Of a stretch of 64,000 nucleotides of DNA, positions 53,311 to 64,000 are shown piece after piece (the stretch's first letter is position 1; every line of letters begins with the position of its first letter). Origin of the DNA: Ashinkailepas kermadecensis (Eukaryota > Arthropoda > Thecostraca > Neolepadidae). The DNA lies in assembly GCA_034440615.1 (NCBI GenBank), contig JAOTOM010003698.1, forward strand, positions 62,001-126,000, in the 5' to 3' direction. The notes below the pieces were generated by a model. It was not told where the DNA came from. It searched no databases and saw only the letters and a program-made list of their open reading frames with translations. Made by a program: the position numbers and the translations under genes.

Positions 53311-54239
53311 TCACGGGTTTTCCTGCCACACACAGCGTGGTTGAAGAGGTCACGGCCTTTGAGACCGGGAAGGACGAGAGCGGATATGAACAGTTTCGGG
53401 TTTTGCTGATAAGTGCACACTCACACCAAGTGCGTCCTACTGCTGCCTGCCAAGACGCAATGCTTAGGACGAAGGGCAGCAAAGGTTAAGAAGCCGGTGC
53501 GAGGGTTTTCAGGGTTCTCCTTGTATAGATCATATATCTCGCACAAGTTTCCCAAAACAAACCTTTTCTGAACTCTATTTTTGGTTCCATCAGCCTGTCA
53601 CACCGTGACACAGCCGGTCTTGCCGAGACATATGCGGCTGCTCTGGTCAGACTCATAAAATAGCTTTGCTTTCACCCTGTCTGCGTCCGACACCCTCAAA
53701 AATTGCCTTGCTTCACAGGCAGCACGGTCAGCCAGAGTGAGCAGTGAGCACTGGGCACCCAAACACGGCGCCACCTAATGTTTGTGCCCTTCCTGATATT
53801 TTACTACATTCGCAGATTTTTTTACTTTCGAGATGCAATAAATGGTTGTGCGAATGGTTTCTCGGTGATCATAATGTGATTGCTGTGTTGTGAATGCTTC
53901 TCTCTTCTTGCAATTCATCACAAGGTATAACTTATAAACCGTCTACTACCATAATTTGTAGAATTTTTTTTAATTTCTGTTTAACCTTTGACATCACGTG
54001 TTCGAATACTTCTGCAAAACAACACTCAGGCTCAAATAACCAACATTTTCATCCCAGCATGTGCCTTGATCGTGAACAGGCTTATATTTCAGTGATGTAC
54101 CGGTTTAGAGACACATTAAAACAGGAAATGGTACACTAGCGAAAAATAGCCAGGCATGCCTAATTTAGAGCGGATATGTAGAGTTTTAGGGGCAAAACTC
54201 TGTTTTGTATTACTTGCTCCGAAAGATAAAACATCGAAC

Positions 54240-54960
54240 TTCAGTTTTGCACTTTTTTAAGATCGCATTGTGACTGTTCCGAAAGTTAAAGTAGGTCGTG
54301 TGACCTTAGGTCATGATGTCTCATTTCAAGTAGCCCGAAAAGGAAAATTCCGAGGAAAAAAAGATGCAGTTGATTATTGTGAGTTCACCGATATATACAT
54401 TTGCACAATTCGGATTGTTCTTTATTGAGTTAAACACCTTAAAAGACACCCTTGTTAGGTGACCTATCACAATTGTTTATACCTAAAATGTAATTCGAAT
54501 TCTTGCTGGGGTGGCTTTATGAACCAGGGTTATATTGCTAAGCAGAGCTTGTTGCGTGAACGCCGGCCCCACCACCCGATCCATGAACTCCAGTTCAACG
54601 GTAGAATTTAAACCGAAAGTTTAACGTGGCGTCAATGCACAGACACGGCCGCCCGGTAGCTCGTCCCCGGCCTTATCGGGCCAGCTGCCAACTGACCCTC
54701 CCAGCCGGGGGCTAAATTAAATGCGAGCGCGTGAAGCGACTCGGACCCGGCGTTGCCAGGACATGAAAAACCAGTGAGGCCAGCGCTCTAACCAACTGAG
54801 CTACCGGGGCGGCAAATGCCTCAGTCTGTAACTCCTTGACCATTGATCTGTTATTTATAAGAATGGCACAGCTGGATTCGGTGGTTCAGATAACCACACA
54901 CAATTATTTTCATCAAAATATAAAATATTGGGTGTTATTTTGGTCCTTTCACTTCACTGG
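54240..54960 (+). repeat. Family C arm (right), split by a SINE
   Basis: CGCATTGTGACTGTTCCGAA at 54265, GTGAGTTCACCGATATATAC, ACACCCTTGTTAGGTGACC, then the SINE (54478-54813), then CTCCTTGACCATTGATCTG and ATATTGGGTGTTATTTTGG. It is the inverted counterpart of 51400-51790. Confidence 0.7.
54478..54813 (-). mobile_element. tRNA-derived SINE of a second family
   Basis: The minus strand starts GCCGCCCCGGTAGCTCAGTT with GGTTAGAGCGCTGGCC (A box and D arm), followed by CGCCGGGTCCGAGTCGC (a diverged B box), then about 250 bases ending near 54478. It is inserted within the family C arm, since element sequence resumes on each side. The head is unlike the other SINEs here and the acceptor stem is not closed, so it is not a tRNA gene. 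Confidence 0.72.
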
Positions 54961-55336
54961 CGTTGAATGGGCCAGCAGGTTTCTTGGGGACACCTCTCAA
55001 TATTTTGTTTGCACTTCGCGGACAGGGCAGGAGCGGTACCAGAACAAACAAATAAGGGATGTCATGCTCTTAAAATGAGTATAAAAGTACCTCAAACAAC
55101 CGTCAAGCCGTTTTTCAATCAACAACAATCAGCATTTTTCCGCTAAATGGCGGAAATACGATATAACGACGAGGGGTCGACATAGACGTACGTCTGTTCC
55201 TTGCAAATACGATCAGATAAAATGCATCTTTTGCACCATATGCGTCCCACCCTGCAGCCTGGATCCGCGCATTGCAATAATGCTCTACCAGAGTGAACAA
55301 GAACCATTTCAAGCAGTTCCTAGTCGTGTTCAAATA

Positions 55337-55488
55337 GCCCGTAAAGGAAAATTCCGAGAAAAAAAAAACAAAAGATGCAGTGGGTTATTGTGAGTTCACC
55401 GATATATACGTTTGCACAATTCGGATTGTTCTTTATTGAGTTAAACACCTTAAAAGACACCCTTGTCAGGTGACCTATCACATATCAC
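55337..55488 (+). repeat. Family C, third partial copy
   Basis: AGCCCGTAAAGGAAAATTCC through ACACCCTTGTCAGGTGACC, over 85% like 54340-54475 by eye and in the same orientation. Confidence 0.75.
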
Positions 55489-55499
55489 CATATCCGACA

Positions 55500-57229
55500 A
55501 AAATGTGTCCAGGTTTGCTTTCCCTATTTGGGCGTAACTCCTGTATTTTCATGTTCCTTGCAACGCACATGACAATTTATATGTATTTTATCCTAAGCCG
55601 TGAGGTTGTCTATTGTGAATAACGCGAGGAAAATAAGAATGTGCGAAGAAAATGCATTTCCTAGCTTTTATGCCTGAATAATATATCCCTGGATTCGAAT
55701 GCAAAGTATCGTCCATTCCATTTTGCTGTGTGTTCACTAAACTGAACTGCATGCATTCAAACTTATGCCCCACCGCTTGTTACGATGCTCGGCCCGGCGC
55801 GTCGGTGAACCGCACCCGTCATGATCAAAGTCCAAGAGTTCCGGCATTGTGGGACCGTCCAGATAGCTGATAACTGATAAGCATCGATGTCCAGATACAT
55901 TCCCCAGCATCACACAGCAGTCTTTACCCCCGCTCCCCAGAGTAAGGTGGCGCCGCTCCGACCGGGAAAGACTCCCCCACCCCTTTGGAACGAATTTTCC
56001 AACCGAAGGCGCTCTTTTCGGAGGAAAATGTGCCCCCTCAGTATTCTCAAGCTCAGCCCCTGCACCCGCTCAACGAATTTTCCCACCGAAGGCAACCCTC
56101 TGAGGAAATGTATTCGTCCCCTGGAGGAACTGGATAATATTTCAGGATCCACACCTGAAGACCAGACCACATTTGGCAGCACATTTGCGACGTGCCATGC
56201 GACAATAACCGCACACTCCTGCCACCTGTTGACAGCAAGCGGAGTCACCGCCGCACGATTTCACCGTCAGGGCTCCGCTGGCTCCTCTAGCGGACAACTG
56301 AGGAACTATTTTTGGATGTATGAACTTTTGACGTTATGAACTCTTGTGTTATGATACAGCTCCGGCGCGGAGCCGGCGAGGGGTGGTCGGCTGTATAGTT
56401 TATAGAGGTCAATGGCATGGGTAGTCGTCTCGGAGGCTAAGGTGCGAAGCCGGCGGTAGTAGGAAGCCGTTGTTGTTCTTTGTTTTTGTTCTTCTCGGGT
56501 TTGCGTCTCTGAAATTGAGTGGGTGCTGTGGGAATGGTAATTGGTGGGTGCTGCTTTGTTATCGTCTGTGACGCCTATTACATATCATACCTGTTGTAGG
56601 AATTCTGTTTTCTTCTCTTACCGCCGATGCTATTGCGTCGAATATGGCGAATTGATATTGATGCTGGCTTAGGATGGGTAACGGTTGGAGCATGCTAATC
56701 ACATGTGAAAATTTGTACACTTGGTGTTGCTAATGCAACATTAATTGTTTTCAAATGGAACATTATACCTGTGGTGGTGCATGTAGTGAATGGATCCAAG
56801 TTTCAGGTTGGCAACAATATTTTTTTGCAGTCTCCATGTGATTTTTTTTAATCCAACCATGCCATAAGCATTCTTCATCAACACTGGGTTCAGGACCCAT
56901 CATTTTCCATCAAGGATATTGAGGTTTTGTAGTTCCTGAAGTGAAAGGCATGATTCTTGTTCATCCATTTGTTTGCATTTGTAAATGTGCAGTTGAAGGT
57001 AATTTCTGAGTTCTTAGAATTTCTTTTTCCAATCCAATGTTTATAAATGTGGTTGACATGGTGTGAAGACTCATTTCCTCTGCAAATGCATACTTTTCAG
57101 TTGGTGGGTAAAATGCACCAAGAAATAGGCTTGGAGTTGGGTAATATAGCATAAAGAGAAAAAAATAACATAACCTACCATAACCTAGCCTAATCAGTAA
57201 ATTGCAGTGTAGTGTTTTATTTTATTTTT
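55500..57229. other. Mostly unassigned, includes dispersed repeat family E
   Basis: At 55940-56110 the words CTCAACGAATTTTCC and ACCGAAGGCGCTCTTTTCGG belong to a dispersed repeat also seen at 58935-59045 and 63060-63215. Frames across it (55887-56339) are not supported as genes. From 57040 a partial family A arm begins. Confidence 0.45.
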
Positions 57230-57845
57230 GGGAATTGTCCTTTGGAATACCATGTTTATGAAGGTGGCTAAGATGATGGGACCATTTATTTTCTGTGCAA
57301 ATGCTTACTTTTGGTGTTGTGAGCAAAATAATGCCAAAAAGAGGCTTTGAGCTAGGTGACATAGCATATAAAGATATGTTTTAAAAAATACAATAAAATA
57401 AAAATGCTGTATAACCTAACCTAACCTAGCCTAATCTACCTTTGGGGAACAAAACAAAATTCGAAAATTGTTAAGCAATTCATTTTCTGAAAATTATCGA
57501 AGTTAAAAACAGAAACCTAACCCAGCATAACCTAACCTGGCCTAACCTAAGTTGATTTTCAAGAAGAAAAAAAAGAAATTTGTGATGTTTTTTGTTAATT
57601 TTTTGGGAATCTTTTTGGTATTATTATGCTTTAGGGTGGAAAACAAGAGAAGTTTTTACATTCATTTGCCTCCATGAATCAAACAACTGGGTTTGGTTTG
57701 GTTTGGTTAGGCTAGGTTAGTTTAGGTTTTTTAAGTTGGAACACTCCTTTTTTAATCAGTGTTTCATTTGCACAGAAAATAAGTGCTCCCGTCATCTTAG
57801 TCACCTTCATAAACATGGTATTTGGAAGAAAAGTTCAAAAAAAAT
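57230..57845. mobile_element. Foldback element family A, copy 3
   Basis: Left arm CCATGTTTATGAAGGTGGCT and AAGATGATGGGACCATTTAT with TTCTGTGCAAATGCTTACTT. It returns inverted at 57758-57830 (TTTGCACAGAAAATAAGTGC, GTCATCTTAGTCACCTTCAT, AAACATGG). CCTAACCTAACCTAGCC and TTAGG runs lie inside. The outer parts extend to about 58300 with a SINE inserted at 58070. Confidence 0.78.
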
Positions 57846-58069
57846 AAATAACACCTTATACTGCAAATTTACCACCCCATGCAAGAAAAACAATTTTAAA
57901 ACAGGGAACATTTTCAACCAGTATTTTTTAAATACAAATTATGAAACTTAACCTGACATAATGTAATCTGGCCTGATCTGTTTCTGAAGAACATTTGTTT
58001 AATGAAAAAGCATCAAATTTGAACTTATTCCAACTTAAATGAAAAGCCTAACTTATTGGTTATCGTTTT

Positions 58070-58215
58070 TTTACGACACATCGACCGTTGAGTCATATAG
58101 CGTCGCCAATCTCTCACGCCGATTGGCCACAGGCGAAGAGTAGCAGCAGGTGAGACTCGAACCCACAATCTTTCGATTGTAAGACGAGCAACTTACCCTT
58201 AGACTACTCGTCCCC
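58070..58215 (-). mobile_element. tRNA-derived SINE (copy 3)
   Basis: Nearly the same as the copy at 29850: minus-strand GGGGACGAGTAGTCTAAGGG, B box GTGGGTTCGAGTCTCACC, and a tail hairpin at 58074-58105. It is inserted in family A foldback sequence, which resumes with CCTAACTTAGCATAACC. Confidence 0.85.
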
Positions 58216-58934
58216 AAAAAGCCTAACTTAGCATAACCTAATGAAACCTAACCAATTTGTTTCCTTCATGGAGGTAAACTGTGTAAAACCTGCCTTCCAG
58301 AACTTTAAACTTCAATGTGTGTTATCATAGCAATATACCTACATATCGGACGTTGAAATATACATATTCAAAATATGGAAAATCAATCATGATTAAACAC
58401 ATCACCTACTGCCAATGACAGTATATTTATGACTTGTCCAGCACCACAGCACAGATGACTGCAAACTATGTGAAGCTTGCATGGCAAGTGAATACTATTT
58501 TCTTTGTGATCCAGCATCAGGAGGATTACCTAGGCTTTGTGGTATGAAACACCAGTAATGTATGCTCCTTTAATGGAAAAGTGGTACATTTTTCCATTGT
58601 CTCAGTAATTTGTATGCACCCCATGCTAACCAGACATTATACAAATTGCATGAACTCAAGGATTATACACTCCAAATCCAAAAATGAGAAGTGAAAATCC
58701 AACAGCTGTGTGACCTATGAATGTTAAAAAAGTAATCTGTGGTTCATGAAAACTATCTGTCTTATAATGTTGGGAGTTGTGACATAACCAACTTGCGATC
58801 ACTGAGGCTTAGTATGGTGGAATGGGTGTCACTTTGTATGTGCTAAGGTGGCAACTGGTTACCCTCCCAATATTAATTTGGCACCCAATCATTGATTTTG
58901 TCCTGCCAATCAGACCGAAGTGCTTAACCATTGA

Positions 58935-59050
58935 ACATATGGAGGCATCCTTCCAGAATGCTCGAGTGCAGCCCCCTCCCACCGCTCAACGAGTTTTTTT
59001 TTCAGCCGATGGCGCTCCTCTCCGGAGAAATCTCATCAGAAACATCAATT
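58935..59050 (+). repeat. Dispersed repeat family E
   Basis: TCCAGAATGCTCGAGTGCAG, CCGCTCAACGAG, then a poly-T run and CAGCCGATGGCGCTCCTCTC. Shares these words with 55940-56110 and 63060-63215. Nature unknown. Confidence 0.55.
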
Positions 59051-59574
59051 GGGCCACAATCAATTTCACAAAGTGACACCCGTGTCTTGTGGCATGGACC
59101 GCACCGTCGTCCTTCTACATTAGGAGGGCGATCCATCAGACAACGCTGAGCCATGCTATGTTTTCCCTTGCTATGTGTAATGTATAACGTAGCCATGACA
59201 TGCCTACTTCCCTCTCGTGATGTAGCAGTCAGGGCGCGGCAGCGCACCTTCCTTTGCGTACGCGGTTCTTCCGTGGTTGCAAAACCGGTCACTGCAATGC
59301 CAATGACACTGCACTGCGCGTGACCTCAACTACCGCGCTGCAGCCTGCAGCGGCGCCTGTGATGACTGAGTGAATCCAGCAGCACGGAGAGGCAGGTCGC
59401 TGCGGCTCTGGGTGCTCGCTGGCACCTTCATTCGGCAAACACGTGCGGTGCATTGAGAGCGACAATGAATGCATTCTTCATCTGGCTGCGACGGTGGTCG
59501 CTGAGAGTTCCGATAAGGTACGTTCTCCGTAGGATTATCGTTGGGTGCAAGACTGGAGATCTCAGGAAAGATTT
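59051..59574. other. Nothing recognised
   Basis: No domain, RNA gene or clear repeat. Short frames only. Confidence 0.35.
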
Positions 59575-60575
59575 TAGGACAAATGTGCGAAAGGACAAAT
59601 GTAAGTATGGCAGATGAACGTAAGCAAGTGTAGGTATGCGCAACAGTACGTATGGCAGATGTACGTGAGCGCAGATGTACGAAAGCGCAAAACTACGTGT
59701 GGCAAATGTACGTATGGCAGATATACGAAAGAGCAAATGTACTTATCGCAAAGATGCGTACGCAAATGTTCCTCAGCGCAAGTGTATGTAAGTGCAAATG
59801 TACGTAAACGCAAATGTACATAAGCGCAATTGTACATATGCATAAATGTACGTATGCGTGAATGTACGTAATTAGAAATGTGTCATAAACGCGAAAGCAT
59901 GTCTGCGCAAATGTATGTATGTACATATGGACGTAAGCGCAACAGTACATATGGCAGATGTGCGTCAGCACAGATGTACGAAGAGGCAAAAGTACGCATG
60001 GCAAATGTACGTAAGAGCAAATGTGCGCATGACATGTGTACCTAACCAAATGCATGTAAACGCAAAGCTACGTATGTGTAAATATACGTACATAGGGCCA
60101 TACGTCCATTTACGTTTACGTACAGTTGCGCTTACGTACATCTACGCATTCGTACACTTGCGCTTACATACATTTGCGCTTACGTACCTTTGTGCATACG
60201 TACAATTGTACATACGAACATTTGTGCTTACGTATGCTTGCACATACGTACATTTGCGCTTACGTACATTTGCGCATACGTACATTTACGCATACGTACA
60301 TTTACGCATTCGTACATTTGCGCATACGTAATTTGCGCACATATACCTTTGCGCTTACGTACCTTTATGCATACGTACTTTAGCGCTTACGTATATTTCT
60401 GCTTACGTACATTTGTGCATACGTACTTTTGCGCTTACGTACATTTCCGCTTACGTACATTTCCGCTTACGTACATTTCCGCAGACGTACTTTTACGCAT
60501 ACGTACATTTCGGCTTACGTACATTTGCGCGGACGTACTTTTGCGCTTACGTACATTTGCGTACGTACATCTGTC
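59575..60575. repeat. 16-bp minisatellite arranged head to head
   Basis: About 1 kb of imperfect 16-bp units. Left of about 60,098 they read GCAAATGTACGTAAGC. Right of about 60,105 they read the complement, TTGCGCTTACGTACAT. Each unit holds the palindrome TACGTA. The long Leu/Arg/Thr/Tyr frames on both strands result from a 16-base unit free of stops in several frames and are not genes. Confidence 0.92.
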
Positions 60576-60607
60576 ATACGTATGACAGTCTGTCTGTCTG
60601 TCATACG

Positions 60608-60870
60608 TACATCTGTGTCACTGTGACACAGTGAGAGCTCCGTCTCGCGGCAGTATGTGTAGTTGACAGCGCCCCACCCTGTGAGTGTGCGCCTGTGACA
60701 CAGTGAGAGCTCCGTCTCGCGGCAGTATGTGTAGTTGACAGCGCCCCACCCTGTGAGTGTGCGTCTGTGACACGGTGAGAGCTCCGTCTCGCGGCAGTAT
60801 GTGTAGTTGACAGCGCCCCACCCTGTGAGTGTGCGTCTGTGACACGGTGAGAGCTCCGTCTCGGGGCACT
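60608..60870. repeat. 72-bp tandem repeat
   Basis: CTGTGACAC starts at 60621, 60693, 60765 and 60837, an exact 72-base period. Units contain GTGAGAGCTCCGTCTCGCGG and TTGACAGCGCCCCACCCTGT. Confidence 0.92.
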
Positions 60871-60907
60871 GAATTGGAGCGGCCTGGCACACCATCTTTG
60901 CTTCCAG

Positions 60908-61339
60908 GAATCAGTTCAGGTCGGTCGGTATCACGGCATCAGTCGGCATCACCATGCTGCTGGTCATCTGCATTGGTGGCCTGGTTACAGGTGAGTGCAG
61001 CGATACGAAAACGACCCAAGGGGACTAAGGGCTAAAGGCTGCGAAGCGCGGTGAAGGCATGCTGTTGTCCCCACAGCATTTCTTCAGCTTCCACGTTCCC
61101 CGGACATACCCAGCGACGTAGACAAAGAGGACTTTCTCCCGTTCCCGCGCGTTTCCTCCCTCCCTGAGCTCTCTCGGACCCCTGGCGCGGTCCTTGAGGC
61201 CATGCGAGGGCCTCGTAAGCCATTGTCTACGAGGTCGTCATTTACGGAAATAGAAAGGCCAACAACGCTTTATATGGCGGCCAAGCCTGTACGTGGCCCG
61301 TACGTCTACCGGTCCTCGCACGTTTACGGGCCCCTATGA
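60908..61339 (+). CDS. Last two exons of an unrecognised single-pass membrane protein
   Basis: Exon 60908-60990 (acceptor TTGCTTCCAG, donor G|GTGAGTG) and exon 61077-61339 (acceptor TGTTGTCCCCACAG) join in phase as Ala and stay open to TGA at 61337-61339. The first encodes ITMLLVICIGGLVT, a hydrophobic segment that continues as AFLQL. The second gives a cytosolic-looking tail with SDVDKEDFLPFPR, SSFTEIERPTTLYMA and a Tyr-rich end, YVYRSSHVYGPL. AATAAA follows 128 bases on. Most likely the transmembrane and tail part of a type I protein whose ectodomain exons are upstream. The ATG at 60954 would alternatively make a small secreted or anchored protein. Family unknown. Confidence 0.5.
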
Positions 61340-61466
61340 ACGTTTTCGGATCCTTGCGAATACCTGCAGGCCCTTACGAACGCTCACTGGCCCTTACGAA
61401 CTTCTACAGGAACAGGTCGAGGTCATCGAAACCATAACTTTGTGATGATTTTTATTCGTGGATAAA

Positions 61467-61472
61467 AATAAA
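61467..61472 (+). terminator. Polyadenylation signal AATAAA
   Basis: GATAAAAATAAAACAAC, 128 bases downstream of the TGA of the putative membrane protein and in the same strand. Confidence 0.45.
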
Positions 61473-61908
61473 ACAACTTAACCGTTACCAATTACTGAAT
61501 CAACGTATTTTCCAATTAAGTTTTGACATCCTGCATCTAGGTGCATATTTAGGCGGTCTGCATTCCTTATTTATAGCAGTGCGACGTGTATCTAAAATTT
61601 GAGGAGCGAGTATCGATCCGGCTTTCCAATGAGGATTGTTTAGAACATTATTTTTATACGTGAAAAGGGACCCTTTTAAGAGGAAAGTGACCGACATCCG
61701 TGGACCTCAATTTGCGTGGGGGTAGTCAGGGCCACCTTCGCAAATCCCCTTGGACAATTGCTGGCTACGCCTCTGGACATACCACACGCCTGTGCATGTG
61801 GGTCCAGCCACTTGACCATCACCCTCCGCGTCAGACGACCCTACTCAGATATGCTGGAGTGATTATGTGGAACTGTCCACACCATGGAACTGTCCAACCG
61901 TCCACCAT

Positions 61909-62170
61909 GACAATCACCCACCAAACAGGTCACAATCACCCACCAAACAGGTCACAATCACTCACCAAACAGGTCACAATCACTCACCAAACAGGTCACA
62001 ATCACTCACCAAACAGGTCACAATCACTCACCAAACAGGTCACAATCATTCACCAAACAGGTCACAATCACCCACCAAACAGGTCACAATCACTCACCAA
62101 ACAGGTCACAATCAATCACCAAACAGGTCACAATCACAGCCTAAACAGGTCGGCTGTCGGCATCGTCACA
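61909..62170. repeat. 22-bp minisatellite
   Basis: About 11 copies of TCACAATCACYCACCAAACAGG-type units, diverging at the right end. Confidence 0.93.
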
Positions 62171-62290
62171 GTCATTTACTAAACACTTCACAACCACAAC
62201 CTGAGCAGGTCAACGGCCGACGTGGTCGCGATCACTCACAAACTGCCGGTCAGCGGCTGCAACCGCTACACACAAGCACGGAGCTCCTTC

Positions 62291-62510
62291 AAGTCGGCTC
62301 CTGTTGGGCGCCAATGGTCATAGAGCTGGTCGAAGCGCCCAAAAGCCCAAATAACCAATAAGTCGGCTCCTGTTAAGCGTCGATCATAGAGCTGATCGAA
62401 GCGTCCTTAAACCCAAATAATTATAAATAAGTCGGCTCCAGTTGAGCGCTAATGATCATAGACCTGGTCGAAGCGTCCTTAAACCCAAAGCACTAATAAG
62501 TCGACTCCTA
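62291..62510. repeat. 69-bp tandem repeat
   Basis: AAGTCGGCTCC starts at 62291, 62360 and 62429 and AAGTCGACTCC at 62498, exactly 69 bases apart. Units include GCTGGTCGAAGCG and an AAACCCAAATAA end. Confidence 0.9.
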
Positions 62511-64000
62511 CGGCGCGACTTTCTTTGCAAGAGATGCATCAGCATAGTTGTAAGAGCAGGGGGTCATGCCCCCCACCCCACACACACACACACACAGTTT
62601 TCATGAAAGTTTAACATTAATGTTATGGCGACACATAGTAAGAATAAACCTCAAAAGTGCTTTTGCCCCCCCCAAACACGCACAATTTTTGGTACGTTTC
62701 TACGCCTCTGTGCATCCACACAGCAAAAGGTTTGGAAACGTCTAGATTTCATACGACGTCACGAGGGACGGCGCCCAAGTCGGTCGGCCTGGCCTGCACG
62801 TGCCGTTCAGAGTGTGGCTCGCTGACGCAGCTGTGTGCCAGCCACACGTACGGGCTGCAGTGGCGTGCCATGTTTGTGGCCTTCGAGTAACATGGCATCC
62901 CCTAACTGCACCACGCGGCCATTGTAACTACCGGGGAATATTGCAAACTTGCCAAGAATATCATTTTCGAGAATTTCCGATGAAGCACGGGCGGCTCCAG
63001 GGTCCACTGAGGATTGTGCTCCTCGCTGAGCATATTTTTCCAGTCAAAAGCGCTCCTCTCAAATGAACAGTCGCCACTTCAGCATGCTCGAGTGCACCCG
63101 TTCCGCCCCCGCTCAACGAATGTTCAGCAGAAGTTATCCCCGAAGGAACGTTCTCAGTGGTGTCTCATACCCAGACGAGTGCCCCATGCAAATTCCTAGA
63201 TCCGCCCCCGCCGAGAGGCGAGATTGTCAATCACCAACACCCTCACATTATTCTGGATCAGACCGGGACCAACACACACCTTCGTAGCCACCAAGCTCAC
63301 AGAGACCAGCGTGATTTGTCGGCTGCTGCGGGCGTGTAGCGTCTTGACTGGCAACGCCCGCACTCCCGACAGAGATGAGGATATGCATGTGGCCATGTAG
63401 CGGCGACCCTGGTCAGTTTAAGTGGGCCGCCCGACACCGGGCACGACCGTGTCCAAACTGTGCGCACATCCAGCAGACAATGTGTGCCGGCTGGCCGCGT
63501 CCACGTCCGCGTCCCACCGACGTCCGCAGCACGGACGCTGCATGTGGCCCGGCTCTCCGCACGTCCAGCACGTCAGCTGACGAGCAGCCCGGCCCCGGCT
63601 GGACGAACTACCCCCCTCCTCCCGCCGCGCCCGGCCGACGGCACCCTCACCGCGTGGCGATCGCGGCAGAAAGCTTGACCTGAGGGGACTTGCTGAACGT
63701 CGCCAAACCGAATGGCATTGACCGCCTCGGTCAGGGTCTGGACCTGAATGCCGAGTTCATTGATCCGATGGCCCTCAGGCTGTGTACAAGAAACCTGTGC
63801 AACACTATCACCTTGGCCTCTCAATTCCAGTACCACTTGATCAGTTTAGTATGACAGGACACCTCCGTGACCGGTGTGTCAGCTAACGAGAGCCAAAGTT
63901 GGCCAGCTACCGCCGGATGAATGTCGTTAAAAATCGGCATTTCAACGCCTTTCCCACCGTCGAACATTCATACGAAACAGTAGACCTGGACTCGGACTGA
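62511..64000. other. Unassigned end of window
   Basis: Family E repeat words at 63060-63215 and a CCGCCCCCGCCGAGAGGCGA stretch. At 63395-63440 the plus strand reads CSGDPGQFKWAA, which faintly recalls a gag zinc knuckle (CGDPGHFK), but half of the Cys/His ligands are missing. No gene is supported. Confidence 0.35.

Noticed and set aside
54750..54813. tRNA gene
   Set aside because: Has a good A box but a diverged B box and no closing stems. It is the head of a SINE nested in another repeat.
59574..60634. Long Leu/Arg/Thr/Tyr-rich frames on both strands
   Set aside because: A 16-bp tandem unit without stops explains them. The frames mirror one another across the inversion.
63375..63683. Retrotransposon gag zinc knuckle (CSGDPGQFK)
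   Set aside because: Only part of a CCHC pattern is present and no protease, RT or LTR accompanies it.

Overview
The window is eukaryotic, intron-rich and crowded with repeats. It most likely comes from an arthropod, perhaps a crustacean or chelicerate. This rests on a classical calpain with many GT-AG introns, a U2AF35/U2af38 gene, a SIVA-type zinc-binding gene, CCTAA/TTAGG-type repeats (the arthropod telomere motif) inside mobile elements, CR1/L2-like and I-like LINEs, a Penelope-like element and tRNA-derived SINEs. Phylum-level placement is inference. Nothing bacterial (operons, Shine-Dalgarno sites) was seen.

Layout. 1-18,082 (+): the 3' two thirds of a classical calpain gene. It runs from the protease His/Asn exon through the C2-like domain and the penta-EF-hand domain to the stop. 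Its introns hold minisatellites, long (TA)n and (CT)n tracts, and a nearly full-length non-LTR retrotransposon with one open 919-codon frame. 18,083-24,306: intergenic, low-complexity GC-rich repeats, no gene recognised. 24,307-34,794 (-): a complete four-exon U2AF35 gene (283 aa), convergent with calpain. Its introns contain TIR elements, foldback elements, SINEs and LINE fragments. 35,000-39,600: AT-rich, with a foldback element. 39,650-44,123 (+): the zinc-cluster exons and polyadenylation signal of a SIVA-like gene. 45,080-50,040 (-): remains of a Penelope-like element and, next to it, an I-like LINE whose RT is missing. 51,400-55,490: a decayed element with a transposase-like reading frame between inverted arms. 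55,500-59,570: dispersed repeats, another foldback element and a SINE. 59,575-60,880: two arrays, including a 16-bp minisatellite whose orientation flips in the middle. 60,908-61,472 (+): the last two exons and poly(A) signal of an unrecognised single-pass membrane protein. 61,900-62,510: two more tandem arrays. The remainder is unassigned.

The host genes are unrelated in function: calcium-activated proteolysis, 3' splice-site recognition, apoptosis-associated signalling and an unknown membrane protein. They do not form a pathway. The most notable structures are in the repeat fraction: a hairpin with compensatory stem changes shared by SINE-like repeats, foldback elements carrying TTAGG arrays, a head-to-head minisatellite, and a 40-bp array whose last unit supplies the splice acceptor of a calpain exon. 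All reading was by eye. Exon borders rest on GT/AG sites, reading phase and family resemblance.
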